Positions 33,511 to 44,895 of a stretch of DNA of 64,000 nt are shown piece after piece. The notes under the pieces were generated by a model, which was not told the origin of the DNA, ran no database searches, and saw nothing but the letters and a program-made list of their open reading frames with translations. Every line of letters starts with the position of its first letter. The first letter of the stretch is position 1. A program made the translations under genes and the position numbers. Origin of the DNA: Lycorma delicatula (Eukaryota > Arthropoda > Insecta > Hemiptera > Fulgoridae); NCBI RefSeq assembly GCF_047948215.1, contig NC_134465.1:46841946-46905945 (forward strand), given 5' to 3'.

Positions 33511-34139
33511 TGAATATCTTTAAAATAACCTTCAAGGAAGCTAGGGCATGGGTCGGTGGCTTGGAATGGAATGCAAAGTTGGCGGGAGTTTATAGATTCT
33601 CCCTACGGATCGCAGAACCTGGACAGAGTCCCTTGCTGCTGGATGATTCTATCGGGCGTGTTTTTAAAGGTTTATTTTATATGACGGGTCTAATTTTTCA
33701 ATTTTTGACTTATTTAATATTTTGTGTTTTTAAGTACGGATTTAATTGCATTCCAAACCGGTGGCTTGGGATAGCACGAATGTATCCTGCAAATTTGAAA
33801 ATAACAGTCGGTTGGTTCTCGCATGATGCGATAACAAACAAACATATAAACATATATATAAACATATATATATATATATATATATACCTGATGCGTGCTG
33901 CAAATTTATCCTTCGACTAATAACAAGTACTTAGTTTGAATTTTGAAAATCGGACGATTGGTTGCATAGATATTATAAGAGCACCCCATTACACCTCCCA
34001 AAACAGCACCTCAGGGGCACGTCGTTTGTTACTACGGTGAGGGTGGTGATTATCGGTCTAGCTTACCGCGAAGTGCTCGCATACCTCACCACTATAGTCT
34101 CACACCCAGTTCCCATGGGAAGCCATAAGAAAAAAACAT
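33511..34139. other. Unassigned, repeat-like interval
   Basis: A 136-codon frame (33510-33920) starts here, but its last third runs over a (TA)n tract (33855-33886) and no motif is seen. Related-looking phrases, 'tgcaaatttgaaaat', occur on both sides of the (TA)n. I do not regard it as a gene. Confidence 0.4.
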
Positions 34140-34370
34140 AAGAAAAAATTTAATTTGCCCCTTAATTGACCTTCCCAGAATTTCAGAAAGCCTTAATTTA
34201 CCCGGGGAACTGAAACTCGGGCGAAATCTTTCACTCTGTATAACTCGCTAACGAAGCGTTTTCGTACGTATGTTTATATGAACTTTTTTCTTATTTTTAG
34301 CCTCTAGAATGAGTTATCAAAGTATTGGCCTATCCTCCTGAATCAGCCTATATATATATATACAATTTGA
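34140..34370 (+). repeat. Repeat K, copy 2
   Basis: Carries TTCCCAGAATTTCAG, GAACTGAAACTCGGGCGAAA, TAACTCGCTAACGAAGCGTT and TATGTTTATATGAACTTTTT, matching 52800-52960 closely. Confidence 0.75.
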
Positions 34371-34914
34371 ATAAGAGAAATTCAATATTGTTCCGTGTTA
34401 AAAGTAAACGATGAATAGATAGACAAGAAGTTCACTGAAGGGGAAAAAGGAAAAAGTAGAATAACTAATTTGTGGGGCGGAAGATGGTGGGAGGGTTACG
34501 CTATACTAGCATCTCTCACCGCGGCTTCGCCCGCGTTATATGCTTATACAACTTAAAAATTGCTAATCATTTTTTTTAGTAATTACTAACTAGTGGCCCC
34601 TTGCTGCACGACACCGTTATTATTACAAAGTAATATATATTTAAAAATCAGCTAAAAACCTAGTGGACCCGTGCTGCTCCATATCATTATTATTACAATA
34701 TTATTTTTTTTTTTTTTAAATCGGATGAAAAAACTATTCCATTTAAAATATGTCTCAACCCCAATCCTCTAGTATTTTTCTTTCCTTTTCTACCACAGGT
34801 AAATTTTATGTTCAAAACCAATTTCCAGTCTGACCAGACGATCTACTGGACGGACTGGGCTTTACTCATTTAACAAATTGCGTCAAATATAAAAAAAAAA
34901 ACAAAAAAAACAGG
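34371..34914. other. AT-rich interval, nothing recognised
   Basis: Contains two similar phrases, 'actagtggccccttgctgc' (34590 region) and 'ctagtggacccgtgctgc' (34660 region), about 70 bp apart, likely a small direct duplication. No gene. Confidence 0.5.
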
Positions 34915-35240
34915 GGTTTTAGTGCAGCTTATGGGTTTTACACCAGATTTTTCAAAAACTATTACATATATACGGTAAGTCCCAGATACTTTATTTGATT
35001 TTCAGGTCAAAAACCATAAGAAATCACTAATTCTGCTCCTTAATTTACGCCCTAAAAATGTTAGTGTGACTTGCATAGTAACTGAAACCTCCATGGTAAA
35101 CCTTTTACTAGCTGTAACTCGCAAACAAAGTATTTTAGGACATTTTTTTTATTCGAACTTTTTCCATTATTTCACGAGTAGACGAGTTGAATAGGCTATG
35201 AAAGTCTAGGTAGAACTTTGTGATACACTCTGTATAAGGT
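34915..35240 (+). repeat. Repeat K, copy 3
   Basis: Similar to 17545-17850 along its length (TTTTCAGGTCAAAAACCATA, then CGAGTAGA). It ends AACTTTGTGATACACTCTGT followed by ATAA, a plausible transposon terminus of the TACAG type when read on the reverse strand. Confidence 0.78.
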
Positions 35241-35394
35241 AATTATAAAATTATTATATATTTAGCCTAAATCTTCACGTTTATCGAGCTTTTATGGTGT
35301 TGATTGTTCATTTTAACTGTCAATATTGGCTTCTCAAAAGTTAAAAAAATATGATTTCAAAAAAGAGAACTAACTTTTCTTCTTATTCAGTCTG

Positions 35395-35712
35395 CTAAAA
35401 AAATGAGATTATCTCGGTCCTCTTAAACAGCTGAAGAAGTGCGTAATTCTCGGTTAGCTGCTGACCGAAAGGGCTACGCCAATACCCAAGCTGCAATAAA
35501 TTTGCAATGCGAATTGCAATTAAATTCCTCAAGAGTTCATACTGATGTTATTGTATAGCTACCATGGTCATATAAGGGTAAAAGTGGCTTTAGCTGCAAT
35601 GTACAGATTATGTACGCCGATCATGGACATACTGGCGTCGTGATAAAAGTGTATTCGTTTTGTCGTCATGCTCGGAAATGGAAAGGGAACTAAAAGGTAT
35701 ATTTAATTTAAT
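35395..35712 (+). pseudogene. Helitron-like protein N-terminal fragment
   Basis: Forward translation gives TAEEVRNSRLAADRKGYANT, then LPWSYKGKSGFSCNVQ and a cysteine motif in VIKVYSFCRHARKWKGN, with a stop between the parts. In Helitron-encoded proteins a basic RLAADR-type repeat region precedes a VCxxCGAxKW-type cysteine motif. The pieces here match that order, though both cysteine spacing and surroundings are decayed. No Rep or helicase motif follows. It may belong to the same family as the helicase at 1-770, which cannot be tested from this window. Confidence 0.5.
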
Positions 35713-36124
35713 AAATAATATCCGTCTACGTGAACATTTTACTTAATATCTACTTACTTTACGCATTTCAAATTTATGTTCTATCGTCAGAAAATCATTC
35801 ACTGGAAGTATAAAATTTAAAACGAAAAAACAAACATACAAGTATACATACAAAGTCATGATTCGTCCACGTAGAGCGACACACGTGGATGAAGTCGGGC
35901 ACACGTCGCGTATGAGCATGGATTTATGTGTTGTTGATTATTATGACTTTGTATGTACTGCGTAGACGGTTCGTAGCTAAAATTAGCGGGGGGTGCTGCT
36001 CCAGAAAATACTTTTCTGGACCTTTTCAAGGCCATGGTTAAAGTTTTCTGTATAATAAAATGGATAAAATAGAATAGCTGGAAGCAGGATAATAATCTAA
36101 TTCTACACGTTATCAAATTCAAAA
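35713..36124. other. Unassigned interval
   Basis: No gene recognised. A short inverted repeat, TCGTCCACGTAG...ACACGTGGATGA, is at 35863-35893. Confidence 0.5.
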
Positions 36125-36790
36125 ATATGGTACTTGGTTTTTAAGCACATTGTGCTTAAAAACCGTATTCGTTGTAACCGAATAAATTATCAATACAGAT
36201 AATATTTTTTAGTATTATTAGATAATAACTTAATAAAATGACCGCTTAAAAACACTATAGTCCAACGGTGCTTAATTTAAATTCCTATATACACAATAAC
36301 AAATACACAATTTGGTTTAATTAATTACTTTCTCTTTCACCTTTCTACCGTGTTTTTAAACAGATTTGGCGATCAAATAGCCCTTCCTTTCCACCACCTT
36401 CTGATCGCTACTGAAAAAACAACTAAACCTGTTTCATATTCCTTCCACCGACTAAACTAGAAAACGGAACGAACAAGTAACGTTCTGTACACACACGTAG
36501 TAAAAAAAAAAAACTACCTTCCACCAGCACGCCAGGGTCGGCACTGCGGTAGCGATAGTGCTCTCTCTCCCTTGCAGCCTCGCGTGCAATTTCTTATGGT
36601 TCACGCGCACAACAGCTAAACACCACGCCGCTGAAACTGTGAAGCGCATATTCTATACAAAGATTTTTGTATATTTTTCATAAACTTGGGGATGGCTATT
36701 GACATTAAGCTTAAGGATTTTAAAATTTTATCGATAATATCAAGTGGAAATAGGCGGGGAAATATGCGAGCCGCCACTGATGTACTGTAT
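36125..36790 (-). repeat. Repeat F, copy 2 (longer form)
   Basis: Reverse copy of the F unit at 28330. It holds a single palindrome, TTTTTAAGCACATTGTGCTTAAAAA (at 36138-36162, only its core counted as motif), then the TCGGTTACAACGAA block. A 390-bp internal segment unique to this copy follows, with GC-richer DNA near 36530-36640, and then the TTCATAAACTTGGGGATGGC and AGCCGCCACTG ends. The 65- and 98-codon reverse frames here show no motif. Confidence 0.8.
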
Positions 36791-38199
36791 ATGTATTTGT
36801 TTTTTTCGTTTTTCATTTTATACTGATGTGATGACCTCCAGTGTATGATTTTCTGAAGATAGAAGAGTTCCGAAGTAAGGTTAATTATCAGTGGATATAA
36901 TAAGAATTTCAAAACGGATTTCGTGTGTGCGTCAGCGAAGGTATACCTTCAATTCAAGAACCGCCGAAGATATCTGAAGCACTCTTTGAATGAATGGGAA
37001 CAATCCTAAATCCAGTGATTTTCTAAACAATATAAGACCTACAACAACGTAACTTTTTTGGGGGATTTTATCATCATTATTGTCATAACCATAAGGATAA
37101 AGAACACAGCGGATGATCCCCTCTGGCTAGATGGTAAGAGTGAGGGAAGCGAGCCTGACCGGTTAGTTTTAAACAAAAAGATTATCTCTAAGTATAAAAG
37201 ATACTAGGTACATTTCTTTGTTGAAGATTTTCTTTGTTTTTTTTCTGGAAAATTTTGAAGCACTTCCTTTTTTCACTCCTATAGGAATACTTTATAATAA
37301 TTTATACGTATTACAGAAGAAAATATATAATCTAATGTGAATAAGTAAATTAATTGATTTACGTACTGCAAAGTTATTTGGCTAATAGATTTTAATATTT
37401 ATCTAAATAGCAAAGTTTCACTTTGCTATTTTATATAATAAATTATTAATTAATTAAAATGTAATTTTCAATTGAAATTACTTAAATTGATTATTGTAAT
37501 ACGAGTAAATAGAGATTTTATTGAATTTTTTATCTTTTGAACGACTTTAAAAAGACGTTATCTACAGAGTATATTTAATTTTTTTAATATAATATGTATT
37601 ATACATTCTGTGCATGTTAAACCCATCAGTTAACTTTTACTTAATGTTAATTTAATGTTTATATTCTTATTTGAGGTTAACTTTCAATTAAATAGGCCTG
37701 ATACTTCTATGTATGCCTAGTTTAAAAGTTAACAGCGTTGTATAATTATAAGAATACTGACAGTTGTTAAGGGCATAATCTGTTCACTTATATTTATATA
37801 TACTTTCACAGATTATTATTACTATAAATGTTATTAAATATTAAGGGCATTTTATAATAAACAAGATATCCTCTAAGTGTCCATATGTTGATTGTGAAAT
37901 CTTAGTAATCATAGTCTATACCTGCACATAATATATTCAGGTTTTTTTTAATTCATTAGTAAAAAAAAAAAAAAAAATCTAATAGATTGTGGCATAAATA
38001 AAGATAATGAGAAATTAGATACGAAATCGGAGAATTAAAAATATATTAGAATTAAATAGAATTTTGCTATCTCGATAGTTAATTTACAAAGAATGTAAAA
38101 TAGTAATTCTGATATATAAAGCTAACTGATCCAAGTAAGAAAAATTTCACGTAGTAAAGAAATCTGGTAGTAATTAATATACTTCTAAGAATCACACAA
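36791..38199. other. AT-rich interval, nothing recognised
   Basis: About 1.4 kb with no open frame of note, no shared repeat and only short homopolymers. Confidence 0.6.
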
Positions 38200-38558
38200 A
38201 GGTTTTTACTTTCCGAGTATCACAGCTCTTAGAGCTATGTTGCAAGAAGGAAAGTATAGTAATCAGTCAAAAAGGTATGGTTTTTTCGTTTCTCGACATT
38301 TCATGTTCCTGGGATAACAAAAAAAAAACAAAAAAATTGACGGTAATATTTTTATTTGTGGTTGACGTGTTTGAAGCTTAATAACTTTTGATTGGATTAA
38401 CTGATTTTTATAAAATTTTGGACAGAATTTCGTGTATATGGGGCAATTTGTTAGTAAAGTTTTGAAATCAATATCTCCAGGGGTTAGGGGTAGATAAGTT
38501 TCTTGGGATCAATTTACCCAAAAATTTGCACACATAACCACACTTTTAATTAAGCTCA
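38200..38558 (+). repeat. Repeat C, copy 4
   Basis: Begins with the terminal hairpin ACTTTCC (38208-38214) / GGAAAGT (38249-38255), with AGCTCTTAGAGCT inside it. It continues with GTAATCAGTCAAAAAGGTAT and a TTTTGATTGGATTAACTGAT segment. A truncated SINE A lies at its right side. Confidence 0.7.
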
Positions 38559-38573
38559 GTACATGCGTACATT

Positions 38574-38713
38574 AACCACACATCTCAGGAATGGTCGAAC
38601 TGAGAATGTACAAGACTACACTTCATTTACACTCATACATATCATTCTCATTCATCCTCTGAAGAATTATCTAAAACGGTAGTTACCGGAGGCTAAACAG
38701 GAAAAAGAAAGAA
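38574..38713 (+). mobile_element. SINE A, 5'-truncated, with perfect target duplication
   Basis: Only the second half of the SINE (from ACCACACATCTCAGGAATGG to the AAAGA tail) is present. It is flanked by a perfect 15-bp duplication, AGTACATGCGTACAT, at 38559-38573 and 38714-38728. Truncation happened during insertion and not later, because the duplication sits right at the truncated edge. Confidence 0.93.
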
Positions 38714-38869
38714 AGTACATGCGTACATGCTTATCTTACGATTTAAAACAAAAAAAAAATTGCCCCAAAATTCACCTCATCCCAAAAAATCTAAAAAGGC
38801 TATCTTTTTATTTATTGTACATTTTTTTTAATAAAATTTTTTAATATCTTCCTAGGAATAGTAGTAATG

Positions 38870-39192
38870 CAACCCACCATGTGGGTTCACCACTCGGTGA
38901 ACCTAGTGGTGAACGCGTCTTCCCAAATCAGCTGATTTGGAAGTCAAGAGTTCCAGCGTTCAAGTCCTAGTAAAGGCAGTTATTTTTACACGGATTTGAA
39001 TACCGCATCGTGGATATCGGCGTTCTTTTGGTGGTGGTTGGGCTTCAATTAACCACGCATCTCAGGAATGGTCGGACTGGGACTGTACAAGAATACACTT
39101 CATTTACACTCATCCATATCATCCTCATTCATCCTCCGAAGTATTATCGAGAAAGGTAATTACCGGAGGGTAAACAGGAAAAAGAAAAGAAA
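38870..39192 (+). mobile_element. SINE A, full length
   Basis: Forward copy with head GTGGTGAACGCGTCTTCCC, GTTCAAGTCC, CTCAGGAATGGTCGGAC and A-rich tail. The first 30 bp hold an extra, partly palindromic CACCATGTGGGTTCACC. No clear target duplication. Confidence 0.88.
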
Positions 39193-40054
39193 TAAATAAT
39201 AAATTCAGTAATTATTGCCATTATTTATTATACATCTAATCAAAACATTACTGTTAATTAGTCGAGATTAGCGAGCGAAGCGAGCGTATCTTAAGTCTGG
39301 TTAATTTACATCCATAATTACAAGCAATAATGCTTATATTTTTAATTTATAAAAGATGAGTTAATGATCACGTAATATTGTAGTATTTTCAAAATTACGG
39401 GATCATTATGGATATGGTCGACGGGCTAATATATAAGTACCAAAAAAAAATCCAAAAATTGGATATCAAAATATTTTTCCCCGATAATAAATTTGAATTA
39501 TTTGACTGAATTTTAGTTTAAAATTTTGATATTTCCTTCCGTTTAATTTACAAATTTGTTACGTAAACGAAACATGTAATCTATTAATAATATTTATATT
39601 TTCATCAAACTAAAGAATAGAAAAAAATTGGTTTTATACAGTATAATACTTTGGTGTAAAGAGAAAGGATTTTATTACGCTGCAATTTCTATTTTTAATA
39701 AATAACCTAATATTGTAAAAGATATTTCAACCAGCTTATTTATAATTAAATTAAACGGTTTCCTTTTATAGAAACAATATTATTCTGTTAATGAGTTTTT
39801 AAAACCGTAGCAAATAATTAGATAAACCTGATTTTTTTGCATAATCATTTAAAATGTTTTTAAATCTATTTTTAAATAAATATTAATTTGACATCTTTAA
39901 AGTATATTTATTATATTAACGTGATTTAATTAAATTATTTCCATATAATTATTATTATTTTTATATTTTAATTTTACCTGTAATCAGTTCATTTTATTTA
40001 TAAGCAATTTCAAAATATATCTGAGGATGCTCTAAAATCCACCCGAATGCATCT
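39193..40054. other. AT-rich interval, nothing recognised
   Basis: Contains GAGCGAAGCGAGCG near 39271 and otherwise plain AT-rich DNA. Confidence 0.6.
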
Positions 40055-40558
40055 TTTTACTTCATTCAAGGAACTATTGTGATCGCGAAAAATTCGGTTT
40101 TCAGATTTCAACAGAAATATCCATTTTGACCATTCCTAAATCCATTTTGATTAGTTTTGGTATAACGTCTGTACGTACAAACGTATTTCGCATGACTCAA
40201 AAACGATTAGCCGTAGGATGTTGAAATTTTCTATTTAGGACTGTTGTAACATCTAGTTGTGTACCTCCCCTTTTTATTGCAATCGACTGAGCCAAAAGTG
40301 TCAAAAATATCCCAAAATCAAAAGAAATTTGGATTTTGGACTTTTTCTTAACTGCAGTCATCACCCTTCATTGAGAGCGTTTAACGATGTAAGTGGTACT
40401 TATTTTCATTGGTTCCTGAGTTATAACGAAATAAAATTTTAATTAATGAAATATTTGGATCTTACAAGGGGAAGGCACATCGGTTCAAATCCGACTTCAT
40501 CTCCTTTTTTTAAAATGTGAATATATTGATTTATTAATAATTATTAATAAATCAATAT
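40055..40558 (+). repeat. Repeat B, copy 3
   Basis: Forward copy from a degraded hairpin end (TTCATTCAAGGAACTATTGTG) through CTAGTTGTGTACCTCC and GAAGGCACATCGGTTCAAAT to the TTA-rich zone. The LINE fragment starts there. Confidence 0.85.
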
Positions 40559-40945
40559 GACAAGGGAAGCAATTTTAGGCATCAGATTAATAGTAGAAGG
40601 ATGATTAAAGAAAAACAAACCGACATACTTGGCGTTTATAGACCTAGAAAAGGCATTCGATAACGTAGACTGGAATAAAATGTTCAGCATTTTAAAAAAA
40701 TTAGGGTTCAAATACAGAGATAGAAGAACAATTGCTAACATGTACAGGAACCAAACAGCAACAGTAACAATTGAAGAACATAAGAAAGAAGCCTTTACTT
40801 GGAATCTAGCTAACTAATCTTTACATGGAACTAGCAATTAATGATGTTAAAGAACAATTTAGATTCGGAGTAACAATACAAGGTGAAAAGATGAAGATGC
40901 TACGATTTGCTGATGATATAGTAATTCTAGCCGAGAGTAAAATCC
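40559..40945 (+). pseudogene. LINE internal fragment, copy 4
   Basis: Covers the RT region from REAILGIRLIVEG through AFIDLEKAFDNVDWNKMFSI and on to LRFADDIVILAESK. A stop lies after IVEG. The bases that should encode the RQGCSLSP block (near 40795-40818) are replaced by an unrelated stretch, TTACTTGGAATCTAGCTAAC. The copy ends abruptly after AESK at 40943, without tail. So it is truncated at both ends and internally altered. Confidence 0.88.
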
Positions 40946-41024
40946 TTTTAATTTTACTAGAATTCGACCTTTATAGAATAATCTGGTTGTTAAACTATGG
41001 GACGGATTGGTTAAAAAGAAAAAA

Positions 41025-41790
41025 AATTACAAAAATGTATTTGATTACATATAAAAAATTATTTTTTAAAAAAAGCTTTTATTTAACTAATATTAATATT
41101 AACATTAATAAAAAAAAGGAAACAAATTATAAAAACCCACTAAAAAGTAAAAAATAAAAATTAAATCAAATTGAAAATTTTAAACAAAAAAATATAATAT
41201 ATTAACAAATATAAAAATGCACTGAAAAGTAAAAAATAAATTATATAAATTTCTAATAAATAACCAATAAATAAATGTAATAATTTTAAAATTTTTAAAT
41301 TAAAAGTAATGAAAATATTTAGTTTAATAAAAGCGTATATTTTTTGTTTAAAATTCTCAATTTGATTTAATTCTTATTTTTTACTTTTTGGAGAGTTTTT
41401 CTAATTTGTTTCCTTTTTTTTATTAATGTTAAATATTAATATTAGTTAAATAAAAGCTTTTTTAAAAAAATATTTTTTTATATGTAATCAAATATATTTT
41501 TGTAATTTTTTTTTATTTTTTTATTTTTTACTTTTTAGTCTTAATGAACAATAAACTTTTTACATCCAAAAAAAAAATATTCTTAATCATATATTTATAC
41601 CTGAATATTATTGTTTCTTAAAGTTTGTTTATTAAGACTAAAAGGTATTTATTTTTACACATCGAAGTTACATACGTGTACCAAATTTCATTGATTTTCA
41701 TACAATAGATCAAAAGTTATAGCATTTGCAAGATTTGATTATAACTAAAGTAAGTTAAATAAAAGCTTATAAAAATCATTTCTTTCTATA
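41025..41790. repeat. Repeat E, copy 1 (arms in foldback form, one 3' unit)
   Basis: An arm at 41025-41180 (AAGCTTTTATTTAACT inside it) recurs inverted at 41345-41520, separated by a 160-bp spacer. Then follow an inner inverted pair (TTTTAGTCTTAATGAACAAT, 41533 on, with its complement near 41625-41645) and one copy of the ATCGAAGTTACATACGTGTA unit. The end is AGTTAAATAAAAGCTT at 41754-41769, complementary to the AAGCTTTTATTTAACT of the first arm. Confidence 0.8.
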
Positions 41791-42099
41791 CAGAAGTCAA
41801 ATGGTTTTCGCGGGATAAGGGGTTAACCCGTTTATTAAAATTTCCAGATAGATTAATAATATTCTTCCAGGATAAAAAAAAACTCTGCCATGGTTAATGT
41901 TTTTTTTTTACAGAATAACGAATATATGTTGCTCTTGGCTTTACTAAAGCTGATGTATTTTTGCATTTAAACGACACGATGTGAATTGGTAAACGACACG
42001 AAGGAAGTGATAAAAGCATTTTTAAATGTCATACCAAGTTCATGCTTTCATTAAGAACATTTCTATCTAGATTACTCGCCTTCAAAGAAAAATCTTATT

Positions 42100-42260
42100 T
42101 GTACAGTACATGACTTCCTTGTAATCCTATTAAATTACATATACACATTTTTTCTGCACTTCATTTAAACTTATTTCATTTGAAAGGGAGAAACGATTCT
42201 ATTATTCTTTAATAAAGTGGACAGTTACACAATAGCATTATGGTGGACACCACATGTATC
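42100..42260 (+). repeat. Repeat I, copy 2
   Basis: ACATGACTTCCTTGTAATCC through TATTAAATTACATATACAC to GTGGACAGTTACACAATAGC; it ends with GGTGGACACCACATG. Confidence 0.7.
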
Positions 42261-42545
42261 ACATTTTTTTGTGGTAATCGTATCAGCATTTTATATAATT
42301 TTGTATATTAATTTTGTTTCACGTCGCTTAAGTAGATATGTGGTGTAAGTGAGAACGTATCGGGTCCGTAACCATGCATACATCGGTTCCAATCCGATTT
42401 CATAAACATGTATCTTTTTTTTAACTTTTTTCCATTGAAATATATCGATTTATTAATAATTATTAACCTCTGTAAAAATGTTTGAATTAGAATGAAAAGT
42501 ACATAAAATTCTATTTCACTAATAACATAAGATTTTTTAATATTC

Positions 42546-43976
42546 TTTTTTTTTTGTCTTCAGTCATTTGACTGGTTTGATGCAGCTCTCCAAGATTCCA
42601 TATCTAGTGCTAGTCGTTTCATTTCAGTATACCCTCTACATCCTACATCCCTAACAATTTGTTTTACATATTCCAAACGTGGCCTGCCTACACAATTTTT
42701 CCCTTCTACCTGTCCTTCCAATATTAAAGCGACTATTCCATGATGCGTTATGTGGCCTATAAGTCTGTCTCTTCTTTTAACTATATTTTTCCAAATGCTT
42801 CTTTGTTCATCTATTTGCCGCAATACCTCTTCATTTGTCACTTTATCCACCCATCTGATTTTTAACATTCTTCTATAGCACCGCATTTCAAAAGCTTCTA
42901 ATCTTTTCTTCTCAGATACTCCGATCGTCCAAGTTTCACTTCCATATAAAGCGACACTCCAAACATATATTTTCAAAAATCTTTTCCTGACATTTAAATT
43001 AATTTTTGATGTAAACAAATTATATTTCTTACTGAAGGCTCGTTTAGCTTGTGCTATTCGGCATTTTATATCGCTCCTGCTTCGTTCATCTTTAGTAATT
43101 CTACTTCCCAATTAACAAAATTCTTCTACCTCCATAATCTTTTCTCCTCCTATTTTCACATTCAGTGGTCCATCTTTGATATTTCTACTACATTTCATTA
43201 CTTTTGTTTTGTTCTTGTTTATTTTCATGCGATAGTTGTTGCGTAGGACTTCATCTATGCCGTTCATTATTTCTTCTAAATCCTTTTTACTCTCGGCTAG
43301 AATTACTATATCATCAGCAAATCGTAGCATCTTTATCTTTTCACCTTGTTCTGTTACTCCGAATCTAAATTGTTCTTTAACATCATTAACTGCTAGATCC
43401 ATGTAAAGATTAAAAAGTAACGTAGATAGGGAACATCCTTGTCGTACTCCCTTTCTTATTACGGCTTCTTTCTTATGTTCTTCAATTGTTACTGTTGCTG
43501 TTTGGTTCATGTACATGTTAGCAATTGTTCTTCTATCTCTGTATTTGAACCGTAATTTTTTTAAAATGCTGAACATTTTATTCCAGTCTACGTTATCGAA
43601 TGCCTTTTCTAGGTCTATAAACGCCAAGTATGTTGGTTTGTTTTTCTTTAATCTTCCTTCTACTATTAATCTGAGGCCTAAAATTCCTTCCCTTGTCCCT
43701 ATACTTTTCCTGAAACCAAATTGGTCTTCTCCTAACACTTCCTCCACTCTCCTCTCAATTCTTCTGTATAGAATTCTAGTTAAGATTTCTGATGCATGAC
43801 TAGTTAAACTAATTGTTCTGTATTCTTCACATTTATCTGTCCCTGCTTTCTTTGGTATCATTTAACACTTTTTTTGAAGTCTGACGGAAATTCCTCTTTT
43901 TCATAAATATTACACACCAGTTTGTATAATCTATCAATCGCTTTCTCACCTGCACTGCGCAGTAATTCTACAGGTA
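42546..43976 (-). mobile_element. LINE copy 5, 5'-truncated, with target duplication
   Basis: The longest, best preserved LINE copy, 1431 bp, inserted into repeat B. Flanks TTTTTTAATATTC (42533-42545) and TTTTTTCATATTT (43977-43989) match at 11 of 13 bases and are the probable target duplication. Its A tail is at the left edge, directly after the stop codon. Confidence 0.85.
42560..43976 (-). pseudogene. LINE reverse transcriptase, one stop and one frameshift
   Basis: From the right: YEKIPVELLRSAGEKAIDRL is in one frame (43960-43895). A 1-base shift in an A run near 43866 leads into MIPKKAGTDKCEEYRTISLT, and GFRKS, AFIDLEKAFDNVDW, RQGCSLSTLLFNLYMD and FADDIVI follow. The frame stays open to 43112, where Y (TAT in sibling copies) has become TAA. 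It continues in the same frame to the normal C-terminus at 42560 (SWRAASNQSND). So apart from the shift, only one nonsense change separates this copy from an open RT of about 430 codons. The endonuclease domain is missing by 5' truncation. Confidence 0.93.
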
Positions 43977-44578
43977 TTTTTTCATATTTCATTTATTGTT
44001 ATCATTGAATTTACTGTAAAAGTTTTTTTTTTTTTTTACAATCGGAGGTTAATAATTATTAATAAAGCAATATATTTAAATTAAAAAAAATAAAAAAAGG
44101 TTAAAAAAGAATATATGTATATGAAGTCGGATTCAAACCGATGTGCCTTCCCCTTGTAACATCCAAATATTTCATTAACTAAAATTTTATTTGGTTCTAA
44201 CTCTGGAACCAATGAAAATAAGTACCACTTATGGTATATCGTTAAAAATATCTCAATTAGGGCTTATTTCTACAGTTAAAAAAAAGTACAAAATCCATTT
44301 TTTGGGGGATTTTGGGCTTTATTGGACTCTTTTGGTCCAGTCGATTGCAATCAAAATGGGAGGTGCACAACTAGATGTTATAATAGTCATAAATCCAAAA
44401 TTTCAACATTCTACGGCTAATCTTTTTTGAGTTATACGTACGTACAGACGTCACGTCAAAACTAGTCAAATTGGATTCAGGGTTGGTCAAAATAAATATT
44501 TCCATTGATATATGAAAACCGAAATTTTTCGCGATTGCAATAATTCCTTTATTTCGTACAAGGAAATAAAAATTGTCA

Positions 44579-44895
44579 CCACATGCTCTTTAATTATACT
44601 ACATTAAAGAACAATGATTTTTTTTTTTTGGCAGCCCTGTTTTATAATTTTTAATATTTATTTCTTATTCATTATTAAAATGGTGTTTCTTCATTGGAGA
44701 GTTTAAAAAAACGTGAAAATGTACAACAACCCCTACTTGTAAAATTTGACCCAATTATTATCAAAATATTGCCTTTTATATTATGCTGTGTAACTATATT
44801 ACCAGGATTGTAAAAATTACGTTCAAAGAAATAAAAATTTATTTATCTTTTCCTTATGTGTACGTTGCAATTTCTTCAATTAGTGATGAATAAGA
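44579..44895. other. AT-rich interval, nothing recognised
   Basis: No gene or shared repeat recognised. Confidence 0.55.

Larger units (their letters stand above)
42475..44578 (-). repeat. Repeat B, copy 4, split by a LINE
   Basis: B sequence at 42475-42545 and 43977-44578 with a 1.43-kb LINE between. Joined, the sides follow the order seen in uninterrupted copies 2 and 5. The right side has the AACCGATGTGCCTTCCCCTT block, GGAACCAATGAAAATAAGTA and CTAGATGTTATAATAGTC, and the hairpin end near 44560. Confidence 0.88.

Noticed and set aside
33510..33920. 136-codon forward frame
   Set aside because: Its end is a (TA)n translation, and the rest lies in repeat-like DNA without motifs. It does not qualify as a gene.
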